Origin: an uncultured Pseudomonadota bacterium
GTDB taxonomy: Bacteria; Pseudomonadota; Gammaproteobacteria; Steroidobacterales; Steroidobacteraceae
DNA length: 48,895 nucleotides
Reading direction: 5' to 3'
Assembly: GCA_903828595.1 (NCBI GenBank)
Contig: CAIKMS010000001.1
Location: forward strand, 1-48,895
The position numbers were made by a program, and so were the translations under genes. The notes below the pieces were generated by a model. It was not told the DNA's origin and searched no databases. It was given only the letters and a program-made list of their open reading frames with translations. How positions within the stretch are numbered: the first letter of the stretch is position 1; each line of letters starts with the position of its first letter. Positions 20,214 to 28,237 of the stretch are shown piece after piece.

Positions 20214-20255
20214 CAGCGGTTATCGGTTATCGGTTATCGGTTAGCGGTTAGCGAT
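20214..20255. repeat. Heptanucleotide tandem repeat
   Basis: Six 7-bp units in a row: CAGCGGT, three TATCGGT, TAGCGGT, TAGCGAT. The array lies in the 240-base gap between yciO and the M50 protease gene, about 45 bases upstream of a candidate promoter. Confidence 0.88.
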
Positions 20256-20300
20256 AGGTGGGCTTGGGTCAACGAAGTACAGGTCGCACCAGATTCAGAC

Positions 20301-20328
20301 CGGACACCGGCGCCGTGGCGCGTATAAT
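20301..20328 (+). promoter_or_regulatory. Candidate sigma-70 promoter of the M50-trpS-scpAB-rluB operon
   Basis: CGGACA (20301-20306) is followed after 16 bp by a perfect TATAAT (20323-20328). It lies 80 bases before the M50 protease gene, the first of five tightly spaced genes on this strand. Confidence 0.5.
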
Positions 20329-20407
20329 GACCGGTTAGCTTAAGGCGTGCGGTGCGCAGTGAAGGCCACGCTTAATCTTCAGCAGTTTGAAAAATTAAAG
20401 ATAACTC

Positions 20408-21067
20408 ATGGATTCAACTAACTTTTTTCACGCAATATCAGTGGGCGCGATCCCCATTTTATTTGCCGTGACCTTGCATGAAGTGGCTCATGGCTGGATG
20501 GCTAAGCTGTGCGGTGATCGCACCGCCTTTGCGTTGGGACGCCTAAGTTTGAATCCACTCAAGCACATCGACCCATTCGGTACGCTGGTATTGCCGGGTC
20601 TGTTACTGCTGATGGGTTCGCCGTTTTTGTTTGGCTGGGCTAAACCCGTGCCGGTCAATCCGGGCCGGTTGCGCGATCCCCGCTGGGACATGGTGAAGGT
20701 CGCCGTGGCAGGGCCTGGTGCGAACGTGGTGATGGCGGTCATTTGGGTGGTGATTGCCATGGTGACCGTTAAATTGCACATCGGTGGGACGTTCAGTCTT
20801 TGGGTAGTGGAAATGTCGCGATGGGGCGTGATGGCCAACATTTTCCTGGCCGCCTTTAATCTGCTGCCGTTGTTGCCACTGGACGGAGGGCGTGTGCTGG
20901 CTAACTCATTGCCGGCCGGAAGCTTTCGCACCAGCTTTGAGAAGTTGGAGCCTTACGGATTTTTCATCGTCCTGGGCTTGTCCTATTTGGGCTTACTGCG
21001 CGTGCCTATCACGGCCATCGCGCTGGTTATTGCTCGCATCGTTTCTTTTGTCACGGGTCACGGCTGA
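20408..21067 (+). CDS. Site-2 protease family (M50) membrane metalloprotease
   Basis: This 219-residue polytopic protein has the zinc motif HEVAH at residues 24-28 inside the first hydrophobic segment. The second M50 motif NLLPLLPLDGGRVL, which provides the aspartate ligand, lies further on. It lacks a PDZ domain, unlike RseP, and belongs to the short YwhC-like M50B group. Substrate is unknown. It is the first gene of the operon with trpS, scpA, scpB and rluB, a conserved cluster in many gammaproteobacteria. Confidence 0.93.
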   Translation: MDSTNFFHAISVGAIPILFAVTLHEVAHGWMAKLCGDRTAFALGRLSLNPLKHIDPFGTLVLPGLLLLMGSPFLFGWAKPVPVNPGRLRDPRWDMVKVAVAGPGANVVMAVIWVVIAMVTVKLHIGGTFSLWVVEMSRWGVMANIFLAAFNLLPLLPLDGGRVLANSLPAGSFRTSFEKLEPYGFFIVLGLSYLGLLRVPITAIALVIARIVSFVTGHG

Positions 21068-21070
21068 TTT

Positions 21071-22285
21071 ATGGCATCGAACAATCAAAACCCCCGGGTC
21101 CTTTCCGGGATGCGCCCAACCGGGCAGTTACACCTGGGCAACTACCACGGTGCGTTGAAGAACTGGGTGGATCTGCAGTACCAGTACGAGTGCTACTTTT
21201 TTGTGGCCGACTGGCATGCGTTAACCACCGGTTACGAGGACACCAGTCGCATCGGTGCGCACGTCTGGGAAATGGTCATCGACTGGCTGGGAGCGGGCTT
21301 GAACCCCGGGGCTTGCACGCTATTTATTCAGTCACGCGTGCCCGAGCATGCCGAGCTGCATCTTTTGTTGTCGATGATGACGCCGCTGGGTTGGCTGGAG
21401 CGGGTGCCTACCTATAAAGATCAGCAGGAACAGCTGCGCGAGAAGGATCTGGCCACCTACGGATTTTTAGGGTACCCGCTGCTGCAAAGCGCGGATATTT
21501 TGCTGTACCAACCGAAGTTCGTGCCGGTGGGTGAGGATCAGGTCGCACACGTGGAGATCACCCGCGAAGTTGCGCGGCGCTTCAACCATCTTTACGGGCG
21601 CGAGCCGGAGTTTGAAGCCAAGGTGGAGCGGGCGATCAAGCAGATGGGTTCCAAGCAAGGCGCGCTGTATCGAAGCCTGCGTAAGGCTTATCAAGAGCAA
21701 GGTGATGGCGAGAGCTTAAAACAAGCCCAGGCTTTGGTGGACAGTCATCACCATCTGGTACTGGCGGATCGCGAGCGATTAATCGGTTATCTGGATGGCG
21801 CCGGACGGGTGATTCTGCCGGAGCCTGAGGTGTTACTGACGGCCACGCCGAAGGTCCCGGGTCTGGATGGACGCAAGATGTCGAAGTCTTACGGCAACAC
21901 CATCGGCTTACGCGAAGATCCCGATGAGGTAACCCAAAAGCTAAAGACCATGCAGACCGATCCGGCGCGCGCGCGGCGCACCGATCCGGGTGATCCGGCT
22001 AAATGCCCGGTCTTTGATCTGCACCGAATTTACTCCTCGGCCGAAACTCAAACCTGGGCTGCCCAGGGTTGTCGCAGCGCCGGCATCGGTTGCTTAGAAT
22101 GCAAGAAACCGGTGATTGATGCGGTGGTGACTGAAATTCGCGGCATCCGTGATCGGGCGCGCGAATACGAGGAGAACCCGGAGTTAGTGCGCGGCATTAT
22201 CAGTGAGGGCTGCGAGAAAGCTCGCGACGTGGCGCGTGAGACTCTAGACGAGGTGCGCAGCGCGATGGGTCTTGAGTACCGCTAA
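21071..22285 (+). CDS. trpS: Tryptophanyl-tRNA synthetase
   Basis: TrpRS charges tRNA(Trp). This is the longer (404-residue) form found in many proteobacteria. The class I signatures are present: GMRPTGQLHLGNYHGAL at the N-terminus (HIGH variant HLGN) and KMSKS at 269-273. An insertion of about 60 residues (around 175-240, KQMGSKQGALYRSL...) distinguishes it from the E. coli form. A cysteine-bearing segment near residue 340 (CRSAGIGCLECKK) is typical of this form. It begins 3 bases after the M50 protease stop. Confidence 0.97.
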   Translation: MASNNQNPRVLSGMRPTGQLHLGNYHGALKNWVDLQYQYECYFFVADWHALTTGYEDTSRIGAHVWEMVIDWLGAGLNPGACTLFIQSRVPEHAELHLLLSMMTPLGWLERVPTYKDQQEQLREKDLATYGFLGYPLLQSADILLYQPKFVPVGEDQVAHVEITREVARRFNHLYGREPEFEAKVERAIKQMGSKQGALYRSLRKAYQEQGDGESLKQAQALVDSHHHLVLADRERLIGYLDGAGRVILPEPEVLLTATPKVPGLDGRKMSKSYGNTIGLREDPDEVTQKLKTMQTDPARARRTDPGDPAKCPVFDLHRIYSSAETQTWAAQGCRSAGIGCLECKKPVIDAVVTEIRGIRDRAREYEENPELVRGIISEGCEKARDVARETLDEVRSAMGLEYR

Positions 22286-22293
22286 CAGTAAGG

Positions 22294-23190
22294 ATGGCTT
22301 TAGTGTCTGAAGTTCAAAACCGCAATTTCGAACCGTCGCCTGGCGTGGCCTTACCCAGCTCGCCCGAGCAGGCCGAAATGCCCTTTGCGATGGTGGATGG
22401 TGAGCCCATCACGGAGCCGCCGCGCGATCTGTACATTCCGCCGCAAGCGCTGAAGGTCATTCTGGAGGCCTTTGAAGGGCCTTTGGATCTGCTGTTGTAT
22501 TTGATTCGCCGACAGAATCTCGATGTCTTGGATATTCCGATTGCGGAGATTACCCGGCAATACATGGAATACATCGATCTGATGCAAAACCTGGAGCTGG
22601 AGTTAGCCGGCGAGTATTTGTTGATGGCCGCGATGCTGGCGGAGATTAAATCGCGAATGCTGCTTCCGCGTCCGGCTGGCGAAGGCATGGGCGAAGAGGA
22701 AGATCCTCGTGCAGAACTGGTGCGTCGCCTGCAGGAATACGAGCGCTTCAAAAAAGCAGCTGAAGATATTGACGTGATGCCGCGTGTGGATCGGGACTTG
22801 TATATTGCCGGTGCGGATTTTTCTGAGCGCCAGGTGGTCAAGGTGCTGCCGGATCTGACGCTGGCTGAGATGCTGGCGGCGTTCAAAGACGTGTTGTCGC
22901 GAGCCTCCATGTTTGCGCACCACAAGATCAGCCGCGAAAGGCTGTCGGTGCGGCAACGCATGACCGATGTACTGAGCCTGCTTCACGGTGATGAGTTTGT
23001 TGAGTTTCTGAAATTGTTTACCGTTGAAGAAGGGCGCATGGGTGTGACCGTGACCTTTATCGCCGTGCTGGAATTAACCCGTGAAGGGCTGATTGAGTTG
23101 GTGCAGGCCGAGGTGTACGGGGCGCTACACGTGAGAGCCGGGCGCGGAGCGACCGCGGCCAACGATGACAGTGCCTTGGCTGCGTCCTAA
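22294..23190 (+). CDS. scpA: Segregation and condensation protein A
   Basis: ScpA is the kleisin that bridges SMC heads. The 298-residue protein has the kleisin N-terminus (FEGPLDLLLYLIRRQNLDVLDIPIAEITRQYMEYI) and a C-terminal winged helix (RLSVRQRMTDVLSLL to FIAVLELTREGLIELVQAE). About 45 extra residues precede the conserved part. The ATG at 22294 directly abuts AAGG, so GTG at 22303 is an alternative start. It works with smc and scpB of this window. Confidence 0.96.
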   Translation: MALVSEVQNRNFEPSPGVALPSSPEQAEMPFAMVDGEPITEPPRDLYIPPQALKVILEAFEGPLDLLLYLIRRQNLDVLDIPIAEITRQYMEYIDLMQNLELELAGEYLLMAAMLAEIKSRMLLPRPAGEGMGEEEDPRAELVRRLQEYERFKKAAEDIDVMPRVDRDLYIAGADFSERQVVKVLPDLTLAEMLAAFKDVLSRASMFAHHKISRERLSVRQRMTDVLSLLHGDEFVEFLKLFTVEEGRMGVTVTFIAVLELTREGLIELVQAEVYGALHVRAGRGATAANDDSALAAS

Positions 23191-23274
23191 GCGCGGGTTT
23201 CTTTTCAGTTAACTTGTGTTTCGCGCGATGGGTCGTGTTAGGCAAGGCGTGAGTTTTAAGAGGATTGAAATTGC

Positions 23275-24093
23275 ATGAATGAGCGCGAGGTCCAAAACGT
23301 CTGTGAGGCGGCATTGTTGGCCGCGGGTCGACCGCTAACGGCGGAAGAGTTACGCGATCTGTTCGACGAGTTCGAGCGGCCTGCCATGGCTGATATCGAA
23401 AAGGCTTTAGGTGTTCTGGTTGAGGATTACACCTCGCGCGGCATTGAGCTGGTGGAGGTCTCCAGCGGCTGGCGCATACAGGTACGCGCCGCCTTGTCCG
23501 CCCCGGTTTCCCGGCTTTGGCAGGAACGGCCCGCAAAATATTCGCGCGCTTTGCTCGAGACGCTAGCGCTGATTGCCTATCGTCAACCGATCACACGCGG
23601 TGAGATCGAAGACATTCGCGGTGTGGCGGTAAACCCCAACATTATCAAGACGCTCAGTGAGCGAAATTGGGTGCGGGTCGTGGGTCATCGTGAAGTACCG
23701 GGACGGCCGGAGCTGCTGGGTACCACGCGCGACTTTTTGGATCATTTCAATCTAAAAAGTCTGGATGAATTGCCGACCTTGGCGCAGTTGCGTGATCTGG
23801 AGAGTTTAGGCGTGCAGTTGGACCTGACCGGTGGCGGTGGGCCAGGCATGCCCGAACCGGCGTCAGCGCCAGTGCCATCCATGGCGCACGCTACTACCCC
23901 GGCGGATACCCAAGCCTTGGCTGCTAACGCCGAGCACGACGAGGACGAGGACGGGGAGGGGGACGAGGACGAAGGTAGCGATGTTCAGGCCAAGGAAGGT
24001 GAAAAGCTGAACGCAGCCCTTGAGTCCGTGGAGTCGCCCGCGCCAGAGCCCGATGTGCAGTCTGTGTCTGAATCCACTCAGGAACCGGTTTGA
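23275..24093 (+). CDS. scpB: Segregation and condensation protein B
   Basis: ScpB is the winged-helix dimer that binds ScpA in Smc-ScpAB. The core (residues 1-170) has VCEAALLAAGRPLTAEEL, the strongly conserved ALIAYRQPITRGEIEDIRGV, and GRPELLGTTRDFLDHFNL. Past residue 190 there is an extra ~80-residue tail, very acidic (runs of Asp/Glu around 222-236, EHDEDEDGEGDEDEG). The stop overlaps the TTG start of rluB. Confidence 0.96.
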   Translation: MNEREVQNVCEAALLAAGRPLTAEELRDLFDEFERPAMADIEKALGVLVEDYTSRGIELVEVSSGWRIQVRAALSAPVSRLWQERPAKYSRALLETLALIAYRQPITRGEIEDIRGVAVNPNIIKTLSERNWVRVVGHREVPGRPELLGTTRDFLDHFNLKSLDELPTLAQLRDLESLGVQLDLTGGGGPGMPEPASAPVPSMAHATTPADTQALAANAEHDEDEDGEGDEDEGSDVQAKEGEKLNAALESVESPAPEPDVQSVSESTQEPV

Positions 24094-25043
24094 CACGCAC
24101 TCCCGGCCAACGCGCCCCAAGCCTGCGCACCTCAAGCCCGCGCGCAAGCGCGAAAGCCAAGCCCACGGCGCCTAGCGGCGTGCGCCATGAGGGCGGTGAT
24201 GGCGAGCGACTGCAGAAACTCTTGGCCGGTGCCGGGATTGCCTCGCGCCGTCAGATTGAAGCCTGGGTCAAGGCAGGACGCATCACGGTCAATGGTGTAG
24301 CGGCACAGCCTGGCTTACGGGTAGGGCCTAAAGATGTGATCTTAATTGATGGTCGGCGCGTGCGTGTGGACAGCGAGAAGGCTGTTAAAAAACGCGTCAT
24401 CTTGTACCACCGTCCGCCCGGTGAGCCTTTAAGCGCCACCCTGGCGGTGGAGATAGAAGGTCAAATACCGGTGCCATCCAGTTACGATCGACTGCCGTCT
24501 ATCAAAGGTCATCGCTGGTTGCCGTTAAGCCCGCTGGCGCCTATCGATACGGGTTTAGAAGTCTTTACCACCGATGGGGTGCTACGCGCCGCTGCCGGCA
24601 AGCAGGCCCACGAGATTCATAGCGTGTATGCGGTTCGACTGCGCGGTGAGTTGAGTCCGGAGGTCTTAAACTCGCTGCCGGAAATGGCTTTAAACAGTGA
24701 TCCGCCGTTTGATATTCATAGCGTGGAAGCTGCCGGCGGTGAGGGCTCTAATTTTTGGTTGAACCTCACCGTGCAGCGCGCCCGTGGGCGGGATTTGCGT
24801 ACGCTGTTTGCCGCTTTGCAGTTAGAGGTTAGTCGGGTCATGCGCACCCACTACGGCTCACTGGGCATGGACCGAGCGCTGGCTCGCGGACGTCACCGGG
24901 AGTTAACCGATGAAGAGATTGAGTTGCTGTATCAAGACCTCAAGTTAGCCGCTGCAGTTAGCGCTGAGGAAGCAGCGCCGCGTTCGCCCACCAGCGCACG
25001 TCCTAAAAAGCCGCGCGGCTCTAATCGCCCCGCGATCCGCTAA
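24090..25043 (+). CDS. rluB: RluB/RsuA-family pseudouridine synthase homologue with altered active site
   Basis: The position after scpB and the N-terminal S4 domain (GERLQKLLAGAGIASRRQIEAWVKAGRITVNG) mark the RluB type, which makes pseudouridine 2605 in 23S rRNA. The normal catalytic motif is RLD-x-N-T-x-G-L-L-x-F-T-T-D-G. Here residues 148-164 read PLAPIDTGLEVFTTDGV. Aligning FTTDG without gaps puts alanine 150 where the catalytic aspartate belongs; D153 could substitute only if three residues were deleted. Later motifs (HEIHSVYAVRLRGEL, THYGSLGM) remain. TTG start, with AGGA six bases upstream and 4-base overlap with scpB. It may be catalytically impaired, or a subgroup with a shifted aspartate. 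Confidence 0.88.
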   Translation: MTRTPGQRAPSLRTSSPRASAKAKPTAPSGVRHEGGDGERLQKLLAGAGIASRRQIEAWVKAGRITVNGVAAQPGLRVGPKDVILIDGRRVRVDSEKAVKKRVILYHRPPGEPLSATLAVEIEGQIPVPSSYDRLPSIKGHRWLPLSPLAPIDTGLEVFTTDGVLRAAAGKQAHEIHSVYAVRLRGELSPEVLNSLPEMALNSDPPFDIHSVEAAGGEGSNFWLNLTVQRARGRDLRTLFAALQLEVSRVMRTHYGSLGMDRALARGRHRELTDEEIELLYQDLKLAAAVSAEEAAPRSPTSARPKKPRGSNRPAIR

Positions 25044-25120
25044 CAACTAGCCGCTGTGTGCTAATCGACAACAAGACTTACGCGGTTGTGATACTTGACC
25101 CAGAACTCCAACGACGGTGT

Positions 25121-25897
25121 CTACCCGTTAACCACCCGCCACGGCGCGGGGCTTGAATGCGCTTGAGCATCGAGTAACCACAAGTAGGGTCGGGTGGCGC
25201 TTTCCGGGGCCGGTGCAAGCCGGCCGCCTTCAGCCGGAAACACCAGCGCGCGCAGGTTGGTGTGCATGGGTCCAGGGTCTACGCAATGCACGGCCAGTCG
25301 ACCTTCTTGTTCATCGGCCAGCACTTCAGCAAATCGCTCAAGTCCTGCTTTGGCTACGGCATAGGCGCCAAAGTAGGCCGTACCGCGCACGCCCTGATCG
25401 CAGGTACTAAACACAACACGCGCATCCAATGCTGCATGCAGTAACGGCAACACGCTTTGGGTGAGCGCAAAGGTCGCTGTGAGGTTCACCTGCAAGACTC
25501 GACACCAGGTAGGCATGTCATAGTTTTCTATGGGTGCGCGAGTGCCAAGAATGGCGGCATTGTTGATCAGCGCATGCAGCTGACCAAACTCAGTGCCGAT
25601 AACCTCCGCCAGTTGATCGTAATGACCGGCTAAAGCATTTTCTAAATCAAAAGGCAGCAGCGCCGGGCGTGGGTAGCCGGCTTTTAGGATCGCGTCATAG
25701 ACTTGCTCGAGTGGTTTCTGGCGACGGCCTAAGAGCAGCACGGTCGCCCCAAATGACGCCAAACTCATCGACAGACAGCGACCCAGACCGCTACCGGCGC
25801 CGGTAACCAGTATGACTTTGCCATTTAAATAGTCCGCAGCCGGTGCGTGGTTATGCCAGGGCAGTAGGTCACGGTTCGAGGGATTTAAGTCGTGCAT
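25121..25897 (-). CDS. yciK: YciK-like short-chain dehydrogenase
   Basis: This 258-residue classical SDR has the Rossmann motif TGAGSGLGR (residues 32-40), NNAA at 112-115 and the YxxxK pair Y179/K183. The catalytic serine normally lies 13 residues before the tyrosine; here that position is Cys166 (FSTCDQGVRG), with Ser164 and Thr165 beside it. Substrate is unknown in the YciK family. The neighbourhood with ubiG and the MupP-like phosphatase is the same as in Pseudomonas. A squalene-synthase-like gene is inserted between it and the phosphatase gene. Confidence 0.9.
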   Translation of the reverse strand: MHDLNPSNRDLLPWHNHAPAADYLNGKVILVTGAGSGLGRCLSMSLASFGATVLLLGRRQKPLEQVYDAILKAGYPRPALLPFDLENALAGHYDQLAEVIGTEFGQLHALINNAAILGTRAPIENYDMPTWCRVLQVNLTATFALTQSVLPLLHAALDARVVFSTCDQGVRGTAYFGAYAVAKAGLERFAEVLADEQEGRLAVHCVDPGPMHTNLRALVFPAEGGRLAPAPESATRPYLWLLDAQAHSSPAPWRVVNG

Positions 25898-25929
25898 AGG
25901 GGCGGGCTAAAGCCTAAAGGATGTTGAGT

Positions 25930-26724
25930 TTAACCGCTCAAGCCGCGCGCGGTGCGCCAAGCTAACAGCAGTTCAGGTAACGACACGCGGTCATGGGTGA
26001 GCACGGGCACAAAGCCGCGAGCCTGGGCTTGAGTCAGGCGGCGTTGCGACAACGCCGCCTCCACCCAAAGCCCTTGCAATCGGCTAGCCGTGGGCGCTCG
26101 TCGGGCGGGCACTAACTGCGTCCAAAGCTCCTGGACGCGTGCGCTTAAGGCCACCGCCAGTTTTAAGACCTCTGCCGGCAGTACCTCCTGCTGCAGTTGG
26201 GCGGGCGTGATGCCGGCTTCTTGCAGACTGATTAAGGGCAGCCTTAATCGCTGGCCTTTGGCATCTTCGCGGATGTGGGTGAGTACCTCACTGAGCGCAC
26301 GCACCAGTGTCAGCTGTCGGGCGCTACGTTGCTGGTCAACGCTAAGAGTTGCGCTTAAAAGCTGTGCGCTTAATCCTTCTGCCGCGTAGAGCTCGTCTTC
26401 CAGCGCCTTATCGTCCGGCGGTACAAAGCCCGCAAAACTGCGAGCCACACTCTCCCATTGGGCTACTAAAGCCTGTGCGGCGGTTTGTGCGCTGATGCCA
26501 AGACTGAGTAGTTGCTGGGTTAATGGATGGCGCGGCACTTCCTGAGCCAGCCGTTGAATTTCCTCAGACCACCACTGCAGTTGGACGTGCGCTACTTTGT
26601 GATCCAGATCAGCGCGGTGAATGTTATGCAGCTGATCTTTTAAAGCCTGTGCCACGCTAAGCAGGGGCCGCAGATCGGCAGGGGTAAAGATGCGCACCAG
26701 GCGGCGCGTCGCCGACTCCGTCAC
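25930..26724 (-). CDS. Squalene/phytoene synthase-like protein
   Basis: This 264-residue all-helical protein has faint trans-isoprenyl synthase features: HVQLQWWSEEIQRL in the first half and LTHIREDAKGQRLRLPLISLQEAG in the second (compare R-DA-GR-LP-D-L in phytoene synthase). The paired Asp-rich motifs DxxxD that bind the magnesium diphosphate are not present in canonical form. It looks like the non-catalytic branch related to NDUFAF6, the mitochondrial complex I assembly factor, not like a carotenoid or hopanoid enzyme. It overlaps the upstream phosphatase gene by 4 bases (GTGA), so the two are co-translated. Confidence 0.72.
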   Translation of the reverse strand: MTESATRRLVRIFTPADLRPLLSVAQALKDQLHNIHRADLDHKVAHVQLQWWSEEIQRLAQEVPRHPLTQQLLSLGISAQTAAQALVAQWESVARSFAGFVPPDDKALEDELYAAEGLSAQLLSATLSVDQQRSARQLTLVRALSEVLTHIREDAKGQRLRLPLISLQEAGITPAQLQQEVLPAEVLKLAVALSARVQELWTQLVPARRAPTASRLQGLWVEAALSQRRLTQAQARGFVPVLTHDRVSLPELLLAWRTARGLSG

Positions 26725-27389
26725 TGCGGTAAATCCAGCCAGGCGCGCAGATCTAACGCGTGATGAATGATGCCGTCTGCGGCCCAGTGTTGCGGGTTTT
26801 CATCGGCACCAAAGTAGCCAAAGCTCGCCACGACCGTGCGCATGCCAGCCGCGCGGCCGGCATCAATATCGCGTTTGGCATCGCCGACATAAAGGATGGC
26901 TTGCGGGGGCAGGCCTAACAGCTGCGCTGCATGCAGCATCGGCCGCGGATGCGGCTTTCGTTCCGGGAAGGTATCGCCACACACCACGCAGTGAGTCTGC
27001 TTATCAAAGGCAAACGCGCGCACCAAAGGCAGGGTTAAGTGCGTCGGTTTGTTGGTCACTATGCCCCAGGGTATCTGGGCTTTTTGCAGTTGCTCGAATA
27101 ATTGGGCATACCCGTCAAATAGGCAGGTATGCACGCAGACGTTCTGTTCATACAGCGCTAAAAAGCGCAGCCGCCGACGTTCAAAATCTACCGGGTCGTC
27201 CTCACCAAAGCCCAGCCGCACCAAGGCTTTAGCGCCGTGTGAGACTTGCGGTCGGGCGCTATCAAAGGCAATGGCCGGGCGATCTTCTTCAGCCAGCAGC
27301 GCGTTGAGCGCGCCGACCATATCTTGAGCGGTGTCTAGTAAGGTGCCGTCTAGATCCAGCAGCAGACCCCGGGCGCGCGGCAAGATCAC
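26721..27389 (-). CDS. HAD phosphatase, Gph/MupP type
   Basis: This 222-residue haloacid dehalogenase-family phosphatase has the nucleophile motif DLDGTLLDT (D12 and D14), IPWGIVTNKPT and ILYVGDAKRDIDAGRAAGM. Sequence alone fits phosphoglycolate phosphatase. The location between ubiG and yciK matches Pseudomonas mupP, which dephosphorylates MurNAc-6-phosphate in cell-wall recycling, so MupP is the better guess. The GTG start overlaps the ubiG stop. Confidence 0.9.
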   Translation of the reverse strand: MILPRARGLLLDLDGTLLDTAQDMVGALNALLAEEDRPAIAFDSARPQVSHGAKALVRLGFGEDDPVDFERRRLRFLALYEQNVCVHTCLFDGYAQLFEQLQKAQIPWGIVTNKPTHLTLPLVRAFAFDKQTHCVVCGDTFPERKPHPRPMLHAAQLLGLPPQAILYVGDAKRDIDAGRAAGMRTVVASFGYFGADENPQHWAADGIIHHALDLRAWLDLPQ

Positions 27390-28231
27390 AAGCTAACCGT
27401 GCCTGGGCGGCTTAAATGCGCGAGGTAATTGACGCCTACGTCGCGCGACAGACGAAACGATTGCCCTAAACCGATGGGCTGCATGCCGGTGAGATCCAAA
27501 AGCGTTAGGTCGGCTTCTCGAGCCGTCCGAGCCAGCTCCGAGGGTCGAATAAAACGTGCGTAGTCGTGGGTGCCGCGCGGAACCAGCCCAATCAGATATT
27601 CGGCGCCCACAATGGCCGTGGCGAATGAGCGCCAGTTGCGATTTAAGGTGGAGACAAACACGCTACCGCCGGGCTTGACCAACCGGCCCAGCGCCTTAAT
27701 GACCAGGGTCGGGTCGGGTACGTGCTCGAGCATTTCCATGCAGGTCACTACGTCATAGCGCTGCTCGTGCTCGTGTACCAGGCTTTCCACTGCACAGCAG
27801 CGGTAATCGATGGTCAGACCTTCGGACAAGGCGTGTAATTCCGCCACATCAATGGCGGCTGAGCTCATATCAATCGCTGTGACCAACGCACCGTGGCGGG
27901 CGAGTGCCTCAGCCAGTAAGCCACCGCCGCAGCCCACATCCAGCACCTTGCGCCCTGATAGGGCCACCCTTTGCGCGACATAGCCTGTGCGCACCGGATT
28001 GAGTCGATGCAAAGGAGCGAACTCTCCTTGGGTGTCCCACCAGCGCGCAGCGATCGCGTCAAATTTAGCGACCTCATCACGATCCACGTTGGCCGTACCT
28101 TGCGTATTCACTAAAGAATCCTTCGCATGATCTAGGGTGTGACCCAGCGTAGAGTCCACCACAGAATTGTCGGGGTTTGGCATAGCCAAAGGCGGCGGCA
28201 GCGCTGCGCTAGCGTGTAAGTTTTCGTTCAT
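27386..28231 (-). CDS. ubiG: UbiG, ubiquinone O-methyltransferase
   Basis: UbiG does both O-methylations in ubiquinone synthesis using S-adenosylmethionine. The conserved part starts at NVDRDEVAKFDAIAARWWD (near residue 48), with the SAM motif VLDVGCGGG at 96-104 and GLVPRGTHDYARFIRP later. About 38 extra, poorly conserved residues precede it compared with E. coli UbiG (MNENLHASAA...). It lies 6 bases after the degenerate TRZ/ATZ gene and overlaps the phosphatase gene. Confidence 0.96.
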   Translation of the reverse strand: MNENLHASAALPPPLAMPNPDNSVVDSTLGHTLDHAKDSLVNTQGTANVDRDEVAKFDAIAARWWDTQGEFAPLHRLNPVRTGYVAQRVALSGRKVLDVGCGGGLLAEALARHGALVTAIDMSSAAIDVAELHALSEGLTIDYRCCAVESLVHEHEQRYDVVTCMEMLEHVPDPTLVIKALGRLVKPGGSVFVSTLNRNWRSFATAIVGAEYLIGLVPRGTHDYARFIRPSELARTAREADLTLLDLTGMQPIGLGQSFRLSRDVGVNYLAHLSRPGTVSL

Positions 28232-28237
28232 GCGTTA

